Assembly (NCBI GenBank): GCA_016617785.1
Contig: JADILM010000008.1
Span: forward strand, 558,001 to 622,000
DNA from: Sporobolomyces roseus
Lineage: Eukaryota > Basidiomycota > Microbotryomycetes > Sporidiobolales > Sporidiobolaceae
Reading direction: 5' to 3'
Length of the DNA stretch: 64,000 nt
A program made the position numbers and the translations under genes. The notes under the pieces are model-generated. The model did not search any database, was not told where the DNA came from, and was given only the letters and a program-made list of their open reading frames with translations. Positions 23,399-40,020 of the stretch are shown in pieces. The first letter of the stretch is position 1. Each line of letters begins with the position of its first letter.

Positions 23399-26300
23399 TT
23401 AGATCCATTGGAACATGACATCTCGCTCGTAGTAATTTCGTTCATCAGAGAGCTCGAGAGAAGGGTAGTAGGCGACCTGTGCAAAAGAGACGAGTCAGCA
23501 AGCAGCGAAATGAGGAGTCAATTAGACGAAAACTGACCAAGGCGTCTTGCGCTCCCATGTAGAGCGAGTTGTACACTTGCCAGTAGACCTATAGAGGAAC
23601 AAACAGTCAGTTGAATCACGACAGAAAGAGAAGGACAGGGTTTTCAGCTCACCTCTCGAACTTTTCGAGCGGGATGGAAAAGACCTTGGAGAACGTGAGC
23701 AAGGACGACACCAGGACCGAGGGCTACTCGCATCGCTTCAATAGCATCGAGGACAGAGTTGATGACGTGGGGACTCGCTGCAGGTAGGAACGAGTGTCAG
23801 CTCTGAAGCAGCAGATACGATCAACTCGAGTGAAGAGGACTTACTTTCAAAGATATTTGGCCAGATCAGGTTCATCAAGTGAAGATTGGCGTCTTCAGCT
23901 CCGAGACCAGCGGTACCGAGTGCGAGATGTTTGACGATCGAAGCGGCGGTTTGACGATGTACTTGATCTCGATCGGTGAGAGCATCTTCGAGACAGGTGA
24001 CGACCGAGTGGATGTAGTCTTTACCCATCTCACCGATGTACTCGAACAAGAAAGACATCGCTTTGAGACAACCGTTTCGGACATTGAGTTCGGGTGTTCG
24101 GTATTCGTTTAGGACGGCGGGAATGCAGGTGAAAGGTCCACAAGTTTCGGCGACGATGGCTGTCAAGAGAACGACGGATGAGCACGAGGAGCATCGATGA
24201 GAGGGAGTGAGAGAGTACGAACCGATAGCGACAGTGGAACACACACGAGATTGACGATCTTGAACCTTGAGATTCGTCAAGAGTACCGACAACACATCTT
24301 GAGGACCGATAGCTTTGGCGATGTAACCGAAAGAGTTGACAGCAGCACGTCGAATAGCCCGCTTGTGAGCCTTGAGGAGGTCGAGGAGTTCGAAACAGAT
24401 TCGCATCCATTCTCGCGCCGAGACGAATTCAGCACCTCGATCGGCGATACGTCCAATCAAATTGATCGACGCTTCTTGTACCTTTTCGTGTCGGTTACGA
24501 AGAATGGGAGTCATACGAGGAACTAATAGAGAGATGACGGGTCAGCGAAGGAAGGCTGTAGCGAGAGAGAAGGGAAGCTTACGAAGATCCTTGACGGGAG
24601 GTGACATCTGGGTCATTCCGACGACGTTTGCAATCGCAGCGATAGCAGAGATGATACTAGAGAACACGAGACAGATCAGTTCAGATTAGGAGAGCAAGCG
24701 AAGGAGATAGAACGAACCTTCCGAGAGTATCGGGGTATTCTTCACCGAGCTGTTCGAAGAGAACGACACCGAGCTTGTTGAGTAACGTATCCTCCTCACA
24801 TTGTTTGATGACGAGAGCGAGTTTGGCGGTCAAATCGGCAGCTTGTTGACGAACTTTCGCACTCTTGTTGTTGAGTCGCCAGAGGATAGTCGAGACAATC
24901 TGGGTGAGATAAGGCTTGACTCGAATACCTGCGAGGTTGGATGTTGTTGGAATCAGCAGAGTTGTAGAGGATACAGACGAAAATCAAACTCACCGAGAGC
25001 AGTGACGACAGTTCCGAAACCTTCGAGCATGACATTGTCTTCGACGGTTTGCTCTTGGAAAGCGTAGATGATACCATCGATGAGCTGCACCTCTAATCGT
25101 TCATCGATATCGGCAGCACCTAATTTCCCAACCACTTTCGTAATAATCTCCATACACATCTTTCGATAAGGTTCACTCTCATCCTTCAAATCGTTCGTAA
25201 TCCTGCCAACAATCTCTGATACACCAGCTTTGTTTGCGAGTTCGACTGTGGTTTCGACGACTTGACGGTAGTTGCGACGATCGAGAGCCATTCGTCGAAC
25301 GAGGAAGTTCTTGAAGAATTCGGGTAGGATCTCGTCTCGAACGTAAGAGGGTTGAACACCATCGGTAGCGGCACATTGCTTGACCACCTTGAGTACGATC
25401 TTCTTCATTTCTTCATCGGGAGATTGGAATTCGCTGGGGAGAGGATCAAAGATTCAGCTCGAGTTCCGCAAGAAAACGGTCAAAGAGGTGCTCACCGAAT
25501 GAGGATAACCATTACTTCTCGAGTGTAGTAGTTTGCGTATTCGGGATCCATCAGAGGAATGATGAAACCGATAGCCTTCAAGAAAGCGGCGAGACCTTTT
25601 CCTCGATGTTTCCTGATTCCCGTCCACAACGGCTTGAGAACGCTATCGAACGACTCGATACCGTAAGGAGCAGCGGCCTCGGCCAAAGCGGCGATACACA
25701 AAGCCGACATGGTTCGAACTTTTTGTTGTTCATCCTCCAAACCGTGAGCGACCGATTCGACCAAGTTCTTGAGATGAGGTAAGACGGCGCAACCCATCAT
25801 GATGGCGATTTGTTGAATGATCTTGATACCGGTGTGACGTGCTTGCCATGACTTCTTCGATCGACACACGGCTTTGAGGAAAGGAAGGAGGGAAGGAATA
25901 CCGAGAGCGGAGGCGACGACAGAGAAAGCTCGAGCGGTAGTGTTTCGAACGTATTCATCGGCGTGGTCGATATCTGTGCGTGGAGACGACAAGATGAGCA
26001 TCCATCATACAACGGCTCACCCGAAGCAAACAAACGCACCAGGTCGCATAGTAGAAATCATGTGAGCGAGACCAGCAGCCTTCGACAAGTTCGAGATGAT
26101 CTCTCGACCTTCACTGTAAGCGTCGGTGAGTGTCAGTAGCGCATCGAAAGTGCAGGAAAAGGGAAGAGAACGTACACTCGAGCATAGTAATCTTCATCGA
26201 TAAGAAGAGGTTCGATAACGACCAAAATCTTGTGAACGTAGGGCCTAACGAGATCGTCCAACTTGTACAAGACTCGATCGATAACCTTGACCAACAAATG

Positions 26301-27945
26301 ACGTTCCTGATCCTCCAAAGTTCTCTCCATCAACAAGGGCAAGATCTTGTCGAAAAGAGGACCGGCACCAAATTCTCTCGCTTTGTCGGTAATTTGTCGA
26401 AGAGCAGACTTTCGCATCGGTGGTGTACCATTCTTGATCTTGAGGAGTAGTCGCATGATCTTGCGTTCTTTGAGTTCCTCAACCGTAAGTTCCGTTTCGT
26501 CGTCGTTGGTGAGAATCTGCCAGTCGAATCGATTTCACATCAGCTCGTCAAGGCAAAGCGAGGTGAACAGCACAGCGACTCACCTTTGCAAAGTATTGAG
26601 CATCCTCCTGCTTGAAGAACTGCAAGTCTCCTACACCCTCGATATCGGTCGGTAACTCTTGCGAGATCCCCAGAGCTTCCGCGCTGATTCCACCCTCCGC
26701 CTGCATCATGAACCCTCCACCATTCGCGGCCATCGGAGTCTCCTGCAACTTCCTCGCGGGAGTCCTGATCGGAGCGTAACCAGCAGGAGGAGTAACGATT
26801 TCGTACCCTTCTTGAGGCAGCATCAAATCCAATTCCTCATCACTCAAGATCTTGACCCGTTTGTCCATGACTCCTCCAATCAACAAGAATCCTTCTCCCG
26901 AAGTACCCGCCGCGACCGTGTTGATCTGAACTTGTCCACCAGCTTGAGGAGTCATTCCATATTGAGCCAAAGAATTTCCTCCTCCCAATTTCGGAATTCC
27001 TCCCGATACTCCAGCGGGAGTTTGATCCCACCTCGAACGTTTCGGAGTTTCTCCAGGTGCTACTGAGCCCGCAGGTACTCCAGCCGGAGTCTCATCCCAC
27101 CTAGATCTCTTCCTCTTTGGAGTTTCCTCGACTTTCGCTGCTTCAGCTTCGGCTTCCTTCCCCTTCAATTTCGATTCGTCCCATTCCCCACCCCTCTCCA
27201 TTCCCATCTCTGTATCCCCACCACTTGTGATTTGTCTCTTCGGTTCCTGATCCTCAATAACATCCCACCTCTTCCTTTTCGGAGTCTGATCCCCTTCCCC
27301 TTGAACCTGTTTCAATTCCTGCCCATTCTCATCCGTACCCTCTTGCTGTCTCCTCTCAATCTCCCTCCTAACCCTCTGTTCCTCTCTCTCCAATTCAGCC
27401 CTCTTCATTTTATCCTCATAACTCTCTCCTTCTCCTCCCTCTGATTCTCCTCCAAACGCATCACTCGAAGTACCCGCCTGCCTCTCGAATCGTCTAGCAT
27501 GGTAATCTGATTGACGTGCAGAGATTTGTCTGGATTTAGCAGTCTCCGCAAATGGGTCGGTGGATTCATCATCGTCTGCGAACTCGTGCATTAAATGCGC
27601 TGGTGCCGTATCTAAACACTCATTCTCCCTTATCAGCTCTCTATATCACCATTGTTCCAATGAAAAAGGTAGTAACGTACAAGAATCCAATAACCTAGTT
27701 TGTTTCTCACCTTGACCACTCTCCTCGTTCTCTTGACTAGTCATCTCATAATCCCCATCTCCTCCCCCAGTGACTGCGAGGGAAGTATCGAATCTACTAC
27801 TCTTCTTCCCCTTCTTTTTGGTGCCGTCTTGAGGATCGGTGTGAGTCGATTCTAGTAAAGAGGGATGAATCTCTTGAGTTGAGGCTTTCGCGGCTCGACG
27901 GGCAGCTTGCATTTGTGCAATCTCATCTGATGTACTGTCCGACAT
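23399..27945 (-). CDS. HSH155: Splicing factor 3B subunit 1 (SF3B1/Hsh155)
   Basis: This is the HEAT-repeat core of the U2 snRNP SF3b complex that clamps the branch-site helix. The N-terminus is charged and disordered and carries the family's TP repeats ([22 protein letters not shown]) and the motif [20 protein letters not shown]. The HEAT array is almost continuous with the animal protein: [38 protein letters not shown] and [20 protein letters not shown], then [40 protein letters not shown] and [20 protein letters not shown]. It ends [18 protein letters not shown] and a variable tail. The last codon is at 23399. About 13 short introns interrupt the gene. The assignment is certain; a few intron ends near the 5' end (27590-27690) are less sure. 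Confidence 0.96.
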
Positions 27946-28522
27946 TTGTGAGGGATGCGTGGCGAGGGGATAGAAGAGGGAGAGTAGAGAGAGGTGGTGG
28001 AGGAAGATGGAAACCTAATTGGACGAAAGAAGGGGAAAGGGAGATAGAGAAGTGGTGGTGGAGAGTGAGAGAGTGCTTGTGATAGTAGGCTTGCGGTCTT
28101 CCTGCGGCAAGCTGTGTAAATGGAGAGAGAGAGGAAGGAGTGCGTTCGATCGAGAGGTTGTAACTTCGAAAATTCGGGGCTCGATTCTACGGCGCTTGAG
28201 TCGAAAATAACGACCACTGAACGGACAGTATAGTGCGCAAGTACCAGAGAAAGAGAAGAAATTCGTGCGAAAAACGAGATGCTTCGCAAGAAAAAGTCGA
28301 AACTACTATTTCACACTCTCATATCTCGCTCCTGCGGACCCGTTGACTGCTACGCATACGCAGTAGTCAGATATAAGTCGTCGCGCGGGGTCTGCGCCGA
28401 CGGGTCGATAATTACGGTAGCAAAAAATGCTCGGGTATCAAAAAATCTTGTTCTGCTGGGGTATCTCTCCCTCTCCTCCTTGCCTTCCCCTTCCATCCTG
28501 CCATCTCCCTCCCTCGCTGTCG
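27946..28522. promoter_or_regulatory. Intergenic, upstream of SF3B1
   Basis: This 577-bp region contains the SF3B1 promoter and the ARL2 3' flank. A GC-rich patch with an imperfect inverted repeat (GACTGCTACGCAT / ACGCAGTAGTC, about 28346-28369) followed by TCGCGCGGGGTCTGCGCCGA (28381-28400) stands out from its surroundings. No gene was recognised. Confidence 0.4.
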
Positions 28523-29424
28523 TCACACCTCGATCGTCGCCTCGTTCGTCTTTCCATCCACATCGTTCTCCCCGAATCCCGGTTGAGTCCCATAATAAAC
28601 CCTTTTCGCGACCTCTTTGACTACCCAATCAAGTCCCTCGATAATCCTAGGATCCGTCGCCCTATCTCCTACACTACCTTTCTCAGTCGATGTTGCCGAG
28701 TCGGTGGAGGTCGGAGTGTAGCGAGCAGAACAAGGTTGAATTGACCAATTGTGCGAAGTGGTCAATGAATCGAGATTTAATGCCTATGTGAACGAGAGCA
28801 GGTTCAGTGGAAGGGAGAGAGAAGGAAGGTGAGGGTAAGAGCGAGACGTACGAGGGATATTTCGGATACTGAGAGGGAAGATGGAATATCTTGTTTATTC
28901 GCAAAGACCAACAAACTAGCTCCCAACAACCTCTACTCTCATAATCTCTTTGCCAAACATCAGTTCCCCTCGTCTGCAATGAACAAGTCAAGTAAGAGAG
29001 AGTGGTGGCATTACCTCTTGTTGTAACAATTCATGTAATTCTTTCTTACAATTTTTTATTCTCGTTCGATCACTCGAATCGACGACCCAAATGATACAAT
29101 CAGTTTGTTCGAAATAATTCCTCCAATAAGGTCTCAAACTAGTTTGACCCCCTATATCCCACACGTTGAGACTATAACCTCGATGAATGATTGTTCGAAT
29201 GTTGAATCCCAAGGTGGGTGAAATCGTCGTGATATCTTCGTGGAGGATTGATTTACAGATTGTAGTTTTACCTGCGTTGTCGAGTCCTCTAATCAACTGT
29301 CCGAGGAGGGGTTAGTAAGAGGGAGAGAGAGGGAGAGGGAGAGGGAAAGGGAGACTGACAGCATGAGGATTCTAATTTGTTTCTCTTTTAATCGGGTCTT
29401 GCGGATAATGGTTAGTAATCCCAT
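28523..29424 (-). CDS. ARL2: ADP-ribosylation factor-like GTPase ARL2 (CIN4)
   Basis: This small GTPase acts with tubulin cofactors in making alpha/beta-tubulin dimers. Spliced start: [20 protein letters not shown], then [11 protein letters not shown], which requires the acceptor TTGATTAG just before 29287. G motifs: GLDNAGKTT (P-loop), [11 protein letters not shown] (switch I), [20 protein letters not shown] (WDxGGQ), [10 protein letters not shown] (NKQD) and PCSA. Gly2 follows the start Met, as in the ARF/ARL family. Between PCSA and the last helix ([17 protein letters not shown]) there is a Ser/Thr-rich insertion of about 20 residues ([19 protein letters not shown] and on), and the C-terminus is extended by about 25 residues. 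The insertion holds a GT and an AG only 31 nt apart, too close for an intron here. The gene is head-to-head with SLC25A38, 200 bp apart. Confidence 0.92.
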
Positions 29425-29624
29425 CTCTGTTGTGGCTCGACGAGTCAAGGTAGAAGTGGAGGAAACCCAACCTCCGAGATCCCGAAAAGTTTCGAAAGGG
29501 AATCCTCTCTCTCTTTCTACCACTAACACTCTTTGCTTAGGATCTCTCCTTCTCTTCGTTTACGATCAATTACTCTACTCGACGACCCACTCAAGACCGA
29601 AGCCCCCATTCTCACAGTGGATCG
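29425..29624. promoter_or_regulatory. Compact divergent promoter ARL2 / SLC25A38
   Basis: Only 200 bp separate the two start codons. The stretch 29500-29560 is pyrimidine-rich on the plus strand. No TATA box was seen. Confidence 0.4.
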
Positions 29625-30969
29625 ATGACTACATCCACTTCCTCATCTCTTCCTCCGCCTCTCTCCCCACCCAATCCCTCGAGTAGCTCAAACACAGCTC
29701 TCCCAGCTTCATATCACCTAGCATCAGGTGCTTTATCAGGCGCATGCTCAGTATTAGCCCTACAACCACTCGATCGTTCGTCCTTTCTTCCCTTCTTTCT
29801 TTCTTTCTCTCCTATCTCCTCTCTCTGTTAACCCTCTTCAATCGTGTAGTGATCAAGACTCGAATACAACAACCACCACCCTCGGCGGTCGCTGGTCAAT
29901 CGAGTACGAAATTACCCCCTCCAAAGATATGGGAAACCACTCGATCTGTAGTTCGTTTAAATGGTCTGAGAGGTTTATGGAGAGGTACAACTCCCACTTT
30001 ATACCGGTACGCTCCTTCCTTCTCTCCACTCATCAACCACTCAACTAACAAACAAGGAAGGGAAACGTAGGAATGTACCTGGAGTGAGCATGTATTTCTT
30101 AACCTTATCAAAGTTTCGTCAAGTAGTAGGAAACATTGCATTCTTCAGACAAGATAAAGGGTTATTCAAAGTGGGAGAAGGGATCAAGGGAGGAGGAGGG
30201 AAAGTTAAATTGACTACTACGGGGGATTTATTGGTGGGGAGTACGGCTAGGACTGGAGTAGGCTTCTTATTGATGCCTTTTACTCTGATGAAAACTATTT
30301 CTGAAGTACGTGATTCTCTCCTTCCTCCCTCCGAAAGTCGTCGAGAAAATTCAAGCTGATTAGAATGGGTGCCGCATAGTCTACTCTTTCAATACCTTCA
30401 AATTCGACTTTACGGCCTTCTACGTTCACTTCTCTGAGAACACTGTATACATCAGGAGGACTCAAGAGTTTATGGAGAGGAGCTGTTCCTACTGCGTTGA
30501 GAGACGCGCCGGGTGCTGGGTTATTCATTGTGTTCTATGAACGAGGGAGGAGATTATTGGGAGTCCGAGGGGATGGAGGAGGTGGTGCGATTGGTGGAGG
30601 AGCTGCTGGTATGTCTTTTCTTCTTTGACCACCTAGGGAAACCACTCGCTGATGAAAAGATTTCGAGGAGAAATAGGTGCTGCAGCTTCCCTCTGTTCGA
30701 CCCTCTTAACCACTCCTTTCGATCTTCTTAAAACTCGTCGTCAACTCTCACCAACCATTTACACTTCTCTGTTATCCTCCATCTCTCTAGTGTATAAACA
30801 GAACGGTCTGAGGGGTTTCTGGGAAGGAGGAGGATTGAGAGTGATTAGGAAAGCGGGGAGTGCTGGGATCGGGTGGGCGGTTTATGAAGGGTTCTTGGGG
30901 GTCGGGGAGGGGAGACGGAGGGAGAGTGAGGAGAGGGAAATCGAAAGGAGGAGGAGTGGAGGTGGTTAA
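29625..30969 (+). CDS. HEM25: Mitochondrial glycine carrier, SLC25A38/HEM25 family
   Basis: This inner-membrane carrier imports glycine for 5-aminolevulinate and haem synthesis. It has three carrier repeats. Repeat 1 starts YHLASGALSGACSVLALQPL and its P-x-D-x-x-K motif is PLDLIKTR once the intron ending near 29848 is removed. Repeat 2 has NVPGVSMYFLTLSKFRQ, then the unusual MPFTLMKT in place of PxDxxK, which is a hallmark of the SLC25A38 subgroup. Repeat 3 has FDLLKTRRQL. Each repeat carries a G-L-R/K-x-L/F-W-x-G motif (GLRGLWRGTTPT, GLKSLWRGAVPTALRDAPGA, GLRGFWEGGGLR). A Gly-rich loop (near 30570-30610) and a charged C-terminal tail are additions. Introns near 29777-29848, 30008-30070, 30306-30377 and 30611-30669. 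Confidence 0.9.
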
Positions 30970-31312
30970 CTTAGAACAGAGAAAAGTGAGGAAATGAGTA
31001 GAATTTTATGATATTTTGATAAAAGCGCAACCAGCAGTCTATCGAGCGTATACCTTATTGTATTGATCTCGCATTGAGTTGAGGAGTGCCAAAAAAGTTG
31101 CGAAGAACCTGAGTTGCGAAGTTTTTCCCGTTTCTCTCGCCCAGCTCAATCACTTGATATCGACAAGCACTCGCCTTGTTCACACTCGAAGCTCTATCAT
31201 TACGACCCACTACGCACACGGCAACTCTACGTTTCCCTACTCCTTCCTTCAACTTCTCCACATCTTTTGATCAACAAGTCTTCCCCCTCCCTTTCACACT
31301 CCTTCTCGACAG
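30970..31312. other. Intergenic, upstream of VFA1
   Basis: This spacer between two same-strand genes has a pyrimidine-rich leader in its last 100 bp. Nothing else was recognised. Confidence 0.35.
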
Positions 31313-32038
31313 ATGGCTACACCCTCAGCAGCCGTACCAGGTCCACCGAAGCTAGTGAATCTATACAACCTGCGTCAAGTAGCTACAGCGAAATCATGTT
31401 TCATCTGTTCAAAAGAGACTTTGTATTGTTTGGCATCGGACGATATGAAGGATTGGTTCTTTGTTTGTAAATCACACACTCTAGATCCAGGCGTACGTTT
31501 CAACTTTCACACTCTCTCTTTCTCTCTTTGGGCAAGTTTCGCTAATTTCAATACTCGATACGATTAGTTCGCGAAACCAGCTTCATCTTCTTCCTCTTGT
31601 TCGACTCCAGGCTCTACCCCACCTCCGAGCTCACCCAAACCAACTCCCCCAGTCCCACAAAGTGAAATAGATAAAGTCAAGAAAGAATACGAAGAGAAAC
31701 AAAAATCGAAATCCTCGACTCCTCCTTCCTCCTCGGAATCCCCTTCCACCTCCTCAACAGCGGGTAAAGCTTTCAATCTCGCCAAATCCTCCATCTCCTC
31801 TCTGTCGTCCCTCGCGACTTCGACGGCATCAACCGTTTTCCCTCCTCCAGCACCAGTCATTCCGACCGCGAGTGAATTGTTGAAGAGAGAAGCAGAGAAG
31901 AGTAGGGTGTTCGTTCTGAATAGACAGTATTTTGGAATGAGATGTGAGAAGAAGAGGAGGGAGTGGGAGGTGAGGGATGCGAAGGAGAGGGGGAAGGGGA
32001 TGAGTTTTCCGAGTGTACCGAAGGGGGGAGTGATTTGA
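31313..32038 (+). CDS. VFA1: VPS4-associated protein 1 (VFA1)
   Basis: This small endosomal protein binds and stimulates the ESCRT ATPase Vps4 in its known yeast homologue. Two exons (31313-31492 and 31568-32038) give 216 residues. The N-terminal zinc-type segment is LYNLRQVATAKSCFICSKET, then DWFFVCKSHTLDPGFAKP. Its C-x-x-C and C-x-x-H pairs match the family N-terminus (CFICYKPT / CSSHLKD pattern). A low-complexity Ser/Pro linker follows. The conserved C-terminus is FVLNRQYFGMRCEKKRREWE. The intron is phase 0 and both exon lengths divide by three. Confidence 0.82.
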
Positions 32039-32800
32039 GTAGGAAAGTTAGGGGAGATGGTAGAGATATCGGGCGAGGCGAGCGAGGGGAAAGTCGGGCG
32101 AGGGAGAGGGGAGCGAAGGGAAAGATGTCGTACTTTTATTCGTGTTCGTTGCTCGGAGCACCTATGTCAGCACTCTCGCGGAGCTGATGCTCCTCTCTTG
32201 CGAATCACAGACGTTGTGTCGTACCATATACCTATATCATTATTCTATATCAATATCAACCTATTTCGTTCTCACCTCCAACGCGGCAAAACCAGGAGCA
32301 CATTTCGATTTCCCCCCTCTTCCTCAAAGTTCCCTTCCTTCGCTTTCCTTAGCTCTACCGGTTTCGTCAACGTTATAGGAAGGAGTATAGGTTTGTGCTG
32401 GACGCTACAATGCCCGGGTCGGATCGATTCATCGATCATCTGGAATCTCGAATCTTGATTCTCAGGCTCGGAGGTTGCCGCATCGAATTACTCTCGACGG
32501 TTGGTTGAGGAACATGTAGCCAGCATGCTTGAGATTGAGAGTCTGGTACGAGAACGATGCGAGCAGCTGAGGACAAGGTAGTTTGATCAACTCGAATTAA
32601 GACTTTTGCGATGAAAAAAATGTATTTTTACCAGAATTTTTACAATTCTCACGCCGATGTCCTCGCCCGAGTTCAGTAAATACCCTATACTTCGTACAGC
32701 TCTTGACGTCGCGAGAGTTGAGAGTTCTGAAGGTCAACCAAAGTTGATGGAAACTTTTCTGTTTTCCTCACTTTTCACTTCTCGACTCTCACTTTACGCT
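32039..32800. other. Intergenic between VFA1 and FYV7
   Basis: This 762-bp spacer is one of the longest in the window. I checked it for tRNA box A/B motifs and for spliced coding sequence and found neither. An open frame starting at 32657 runs into FYV7, but its first 48 residues are not conserved in composition and the family start is at 32801. Confidence 0.35.
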
Positions 32801-33665
32801 ATGGCTCGGGATAAAGAAGCGCAACCACATGCGAAGAAGAAGAGAGCGTTCCAAGTTGGTCCCAAACTAGCCAAAGGTGCTTATACAGGACATGGTTCGT
32901 CTCTCTCTCTCTTTCATCTTTCCCCATCTCTCTATCTCCAGACTGATGGTGTGCGGGTGAGGAACAGCTCAGCGAATCAAAAAGACTTTAATTCATAAAG
33001 CCAAAGTCAAGAAGGAATATGCTAAAGCGTTGAAAGAAGCTGGTTATTCTGAACCCTCTCGAGGCAAAGGTAGAGGGGATGAAAGTGAAGAGGAAGAGAT
33101 GGATACTGGACCAATCATCGATACGAAGAAGGAGGAAGAGGAGAAAGAGAGGTTGAGGAGGAGGTTGTATGGGGATGATTTAGTCGATGAGGAGAATGAA
33201 ATGAGTGAGGACGAATTCGAGAGGGATAGGAAAGGGGGTAGGTCAGCGAGGTTCACGAGGAAGACGGCAGACGAAGAGGAGGAATCCGAAGATAGTCCTA
33301 CACCGTCACCGGAACCAGAGGAGAAGAAGGAAGTGGAAGTGAAAGTTCAGGGAAAATCTAGGGAACCTTTACCTTCACAAGCGAATGCGGCGAAAGATGG
33401 GAGACCGAAATCTAGAGGTGGGAAAGGAAGAGGGAAGAAACCTACGACCGCTCCTCCACCGGTACCCGAAGTGAAGAAGACGGGACAGCAGCAGCAACAA
33501 CAACCGAAACGACCGAAATTAACGGAGGCTGAGATTGAGAAGATTAGGGAGAAGAAGAGGGCGGAGAAGAGGGATGCAGGTAGGAAGACTCAAAGGGGAC
33601 AGGCGAAGTTGGGGGCAAAGATGGAAGGATTACTAGGGAAGATTCAGAGAAGTTTGGCGAAGTAG
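32801..33665 (+). CDS. FYV7: rRNA-processing protein FYV7 / CCDC59 family
   Basis: This nucleolar small-subunit processome protein is needed for 18S rRNA maturation in yeast. Exons 32801-32894 and 32968-33665 encode 263 residues. The family block spans the splice junction: KKRAFQVGPKLAKGAYTGHA, then QRIKKTLIHKAKVKKEYAKA. The middle is acidic and low complexity (EEEEKERLRRRLYGDD, a five- to six-Gln run near 33486-33503). The C-terminus is lysine-rich (KLTEAEIEKIREKKRAEKRD, then GLLGKIQRSLAK), fitting an RNA-bound nucleolar protein. The start at 32801 was chosen over the in-frame ATG at 32657 because the family sequence begins there. Confidence 0.87.
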
Positions 33666-33891
33666 ACGGACAGATCTGGGTTTTCTCTCTTTGTTGTATT
33701 CCGCTTGTACTCTCTCTATCGCATACTTTAGCAATCAATCGCATTCTCACGTACAACGCATAGGAGAGCTTTTGTGGCTTGCGAAAAGAAATGCGTTTAA
33801 TGTTTCAACATGTTCAAAAGAGAAAATCGTAAAGATCCCATTCAACTTCCCTTCGTCTAACTGCTCTCCCACTCTCACCGTCATCCACTCT

Positions 33892-39523
<5,632 letters not shown>

Positions 39524-40020
39524 CTTTCGAGAATTGTTGACTTGGGATGAATAAGTTGAGGAACTCCTTCTTCTGACTGGTCTTCTTCGCTGATGGGGAT
39601 GATAGTAGAGCCTTGCGCTGTCACCGCTGGCCCTGCTGAAATGGGGTTTGAGGAAGTGGAGGTGGGAGTGGTTGGCACCTACCCTCGCACTTTCTCTCTC
39701 CTTTGACTTTTCGTTGAAAATTTTCGCAAGTTCGCAGAATCACCTTTTTGATTCGTTTTGCAGCTCCCCCGTTGCGCTTACTCTCTCGCTTTCCCGCTTA
39801 CTTTCCAAGCGGTTTCAAAGCCGACTCTGTGCAATCGATTTCTTGTTTTCGAATTCGATTCAATACCACGCTGCAGAAGGTTTTGCTAGCTTACTGATTT
39901 CCTTCGAGATCACGCTAAAGATCTGGTCGGGACTATTCTCCGCCTCACATTCACTCTCCACGATCTCTTTTCTCGTCCCCCACTCTCAAATTTGAACGGA
40001 ACCTTGTCTCTCAACGACGC
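39524..40020. promoter_or_regulatory. Divergent promoter region RPO31 / glucoamylase
   Basis: This 497-bp head-to-head spacer contains pyrimidine-rich runs at 39690-39800 and 39940-40015. A 115-residue open frame (39648-39995) is rich in Ser, Leu and Phe and looks like chance reading of this tract. No clear TATA was found. Confidence 0.4.

Noticed and set aside
29293..29529. Reading ARL2 exon 1 straight through into a Leu/Ser repeat
   Set aside because: The repeat (near 29315-29352) is the pyrimidine-rich intron. Splicing to the acceptor before GGACTCGAC restores [11 protein letters not shown].
32657..32800. Upstream in-frame ATG extending FYV7 by 48 residues
   Set aside because: The extra residues are not like the family start, and the ATG at 32801 is directly followed by the lysine-rich conserved block.
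39648..39995. 115-codon frame between RPO31 and the glucoamylase gene
   Set aside because: Composition is Ser/Leu/Phe-rich as expected from a pyrimidine-rich promoter. It has no splice partner and no recognisable family.
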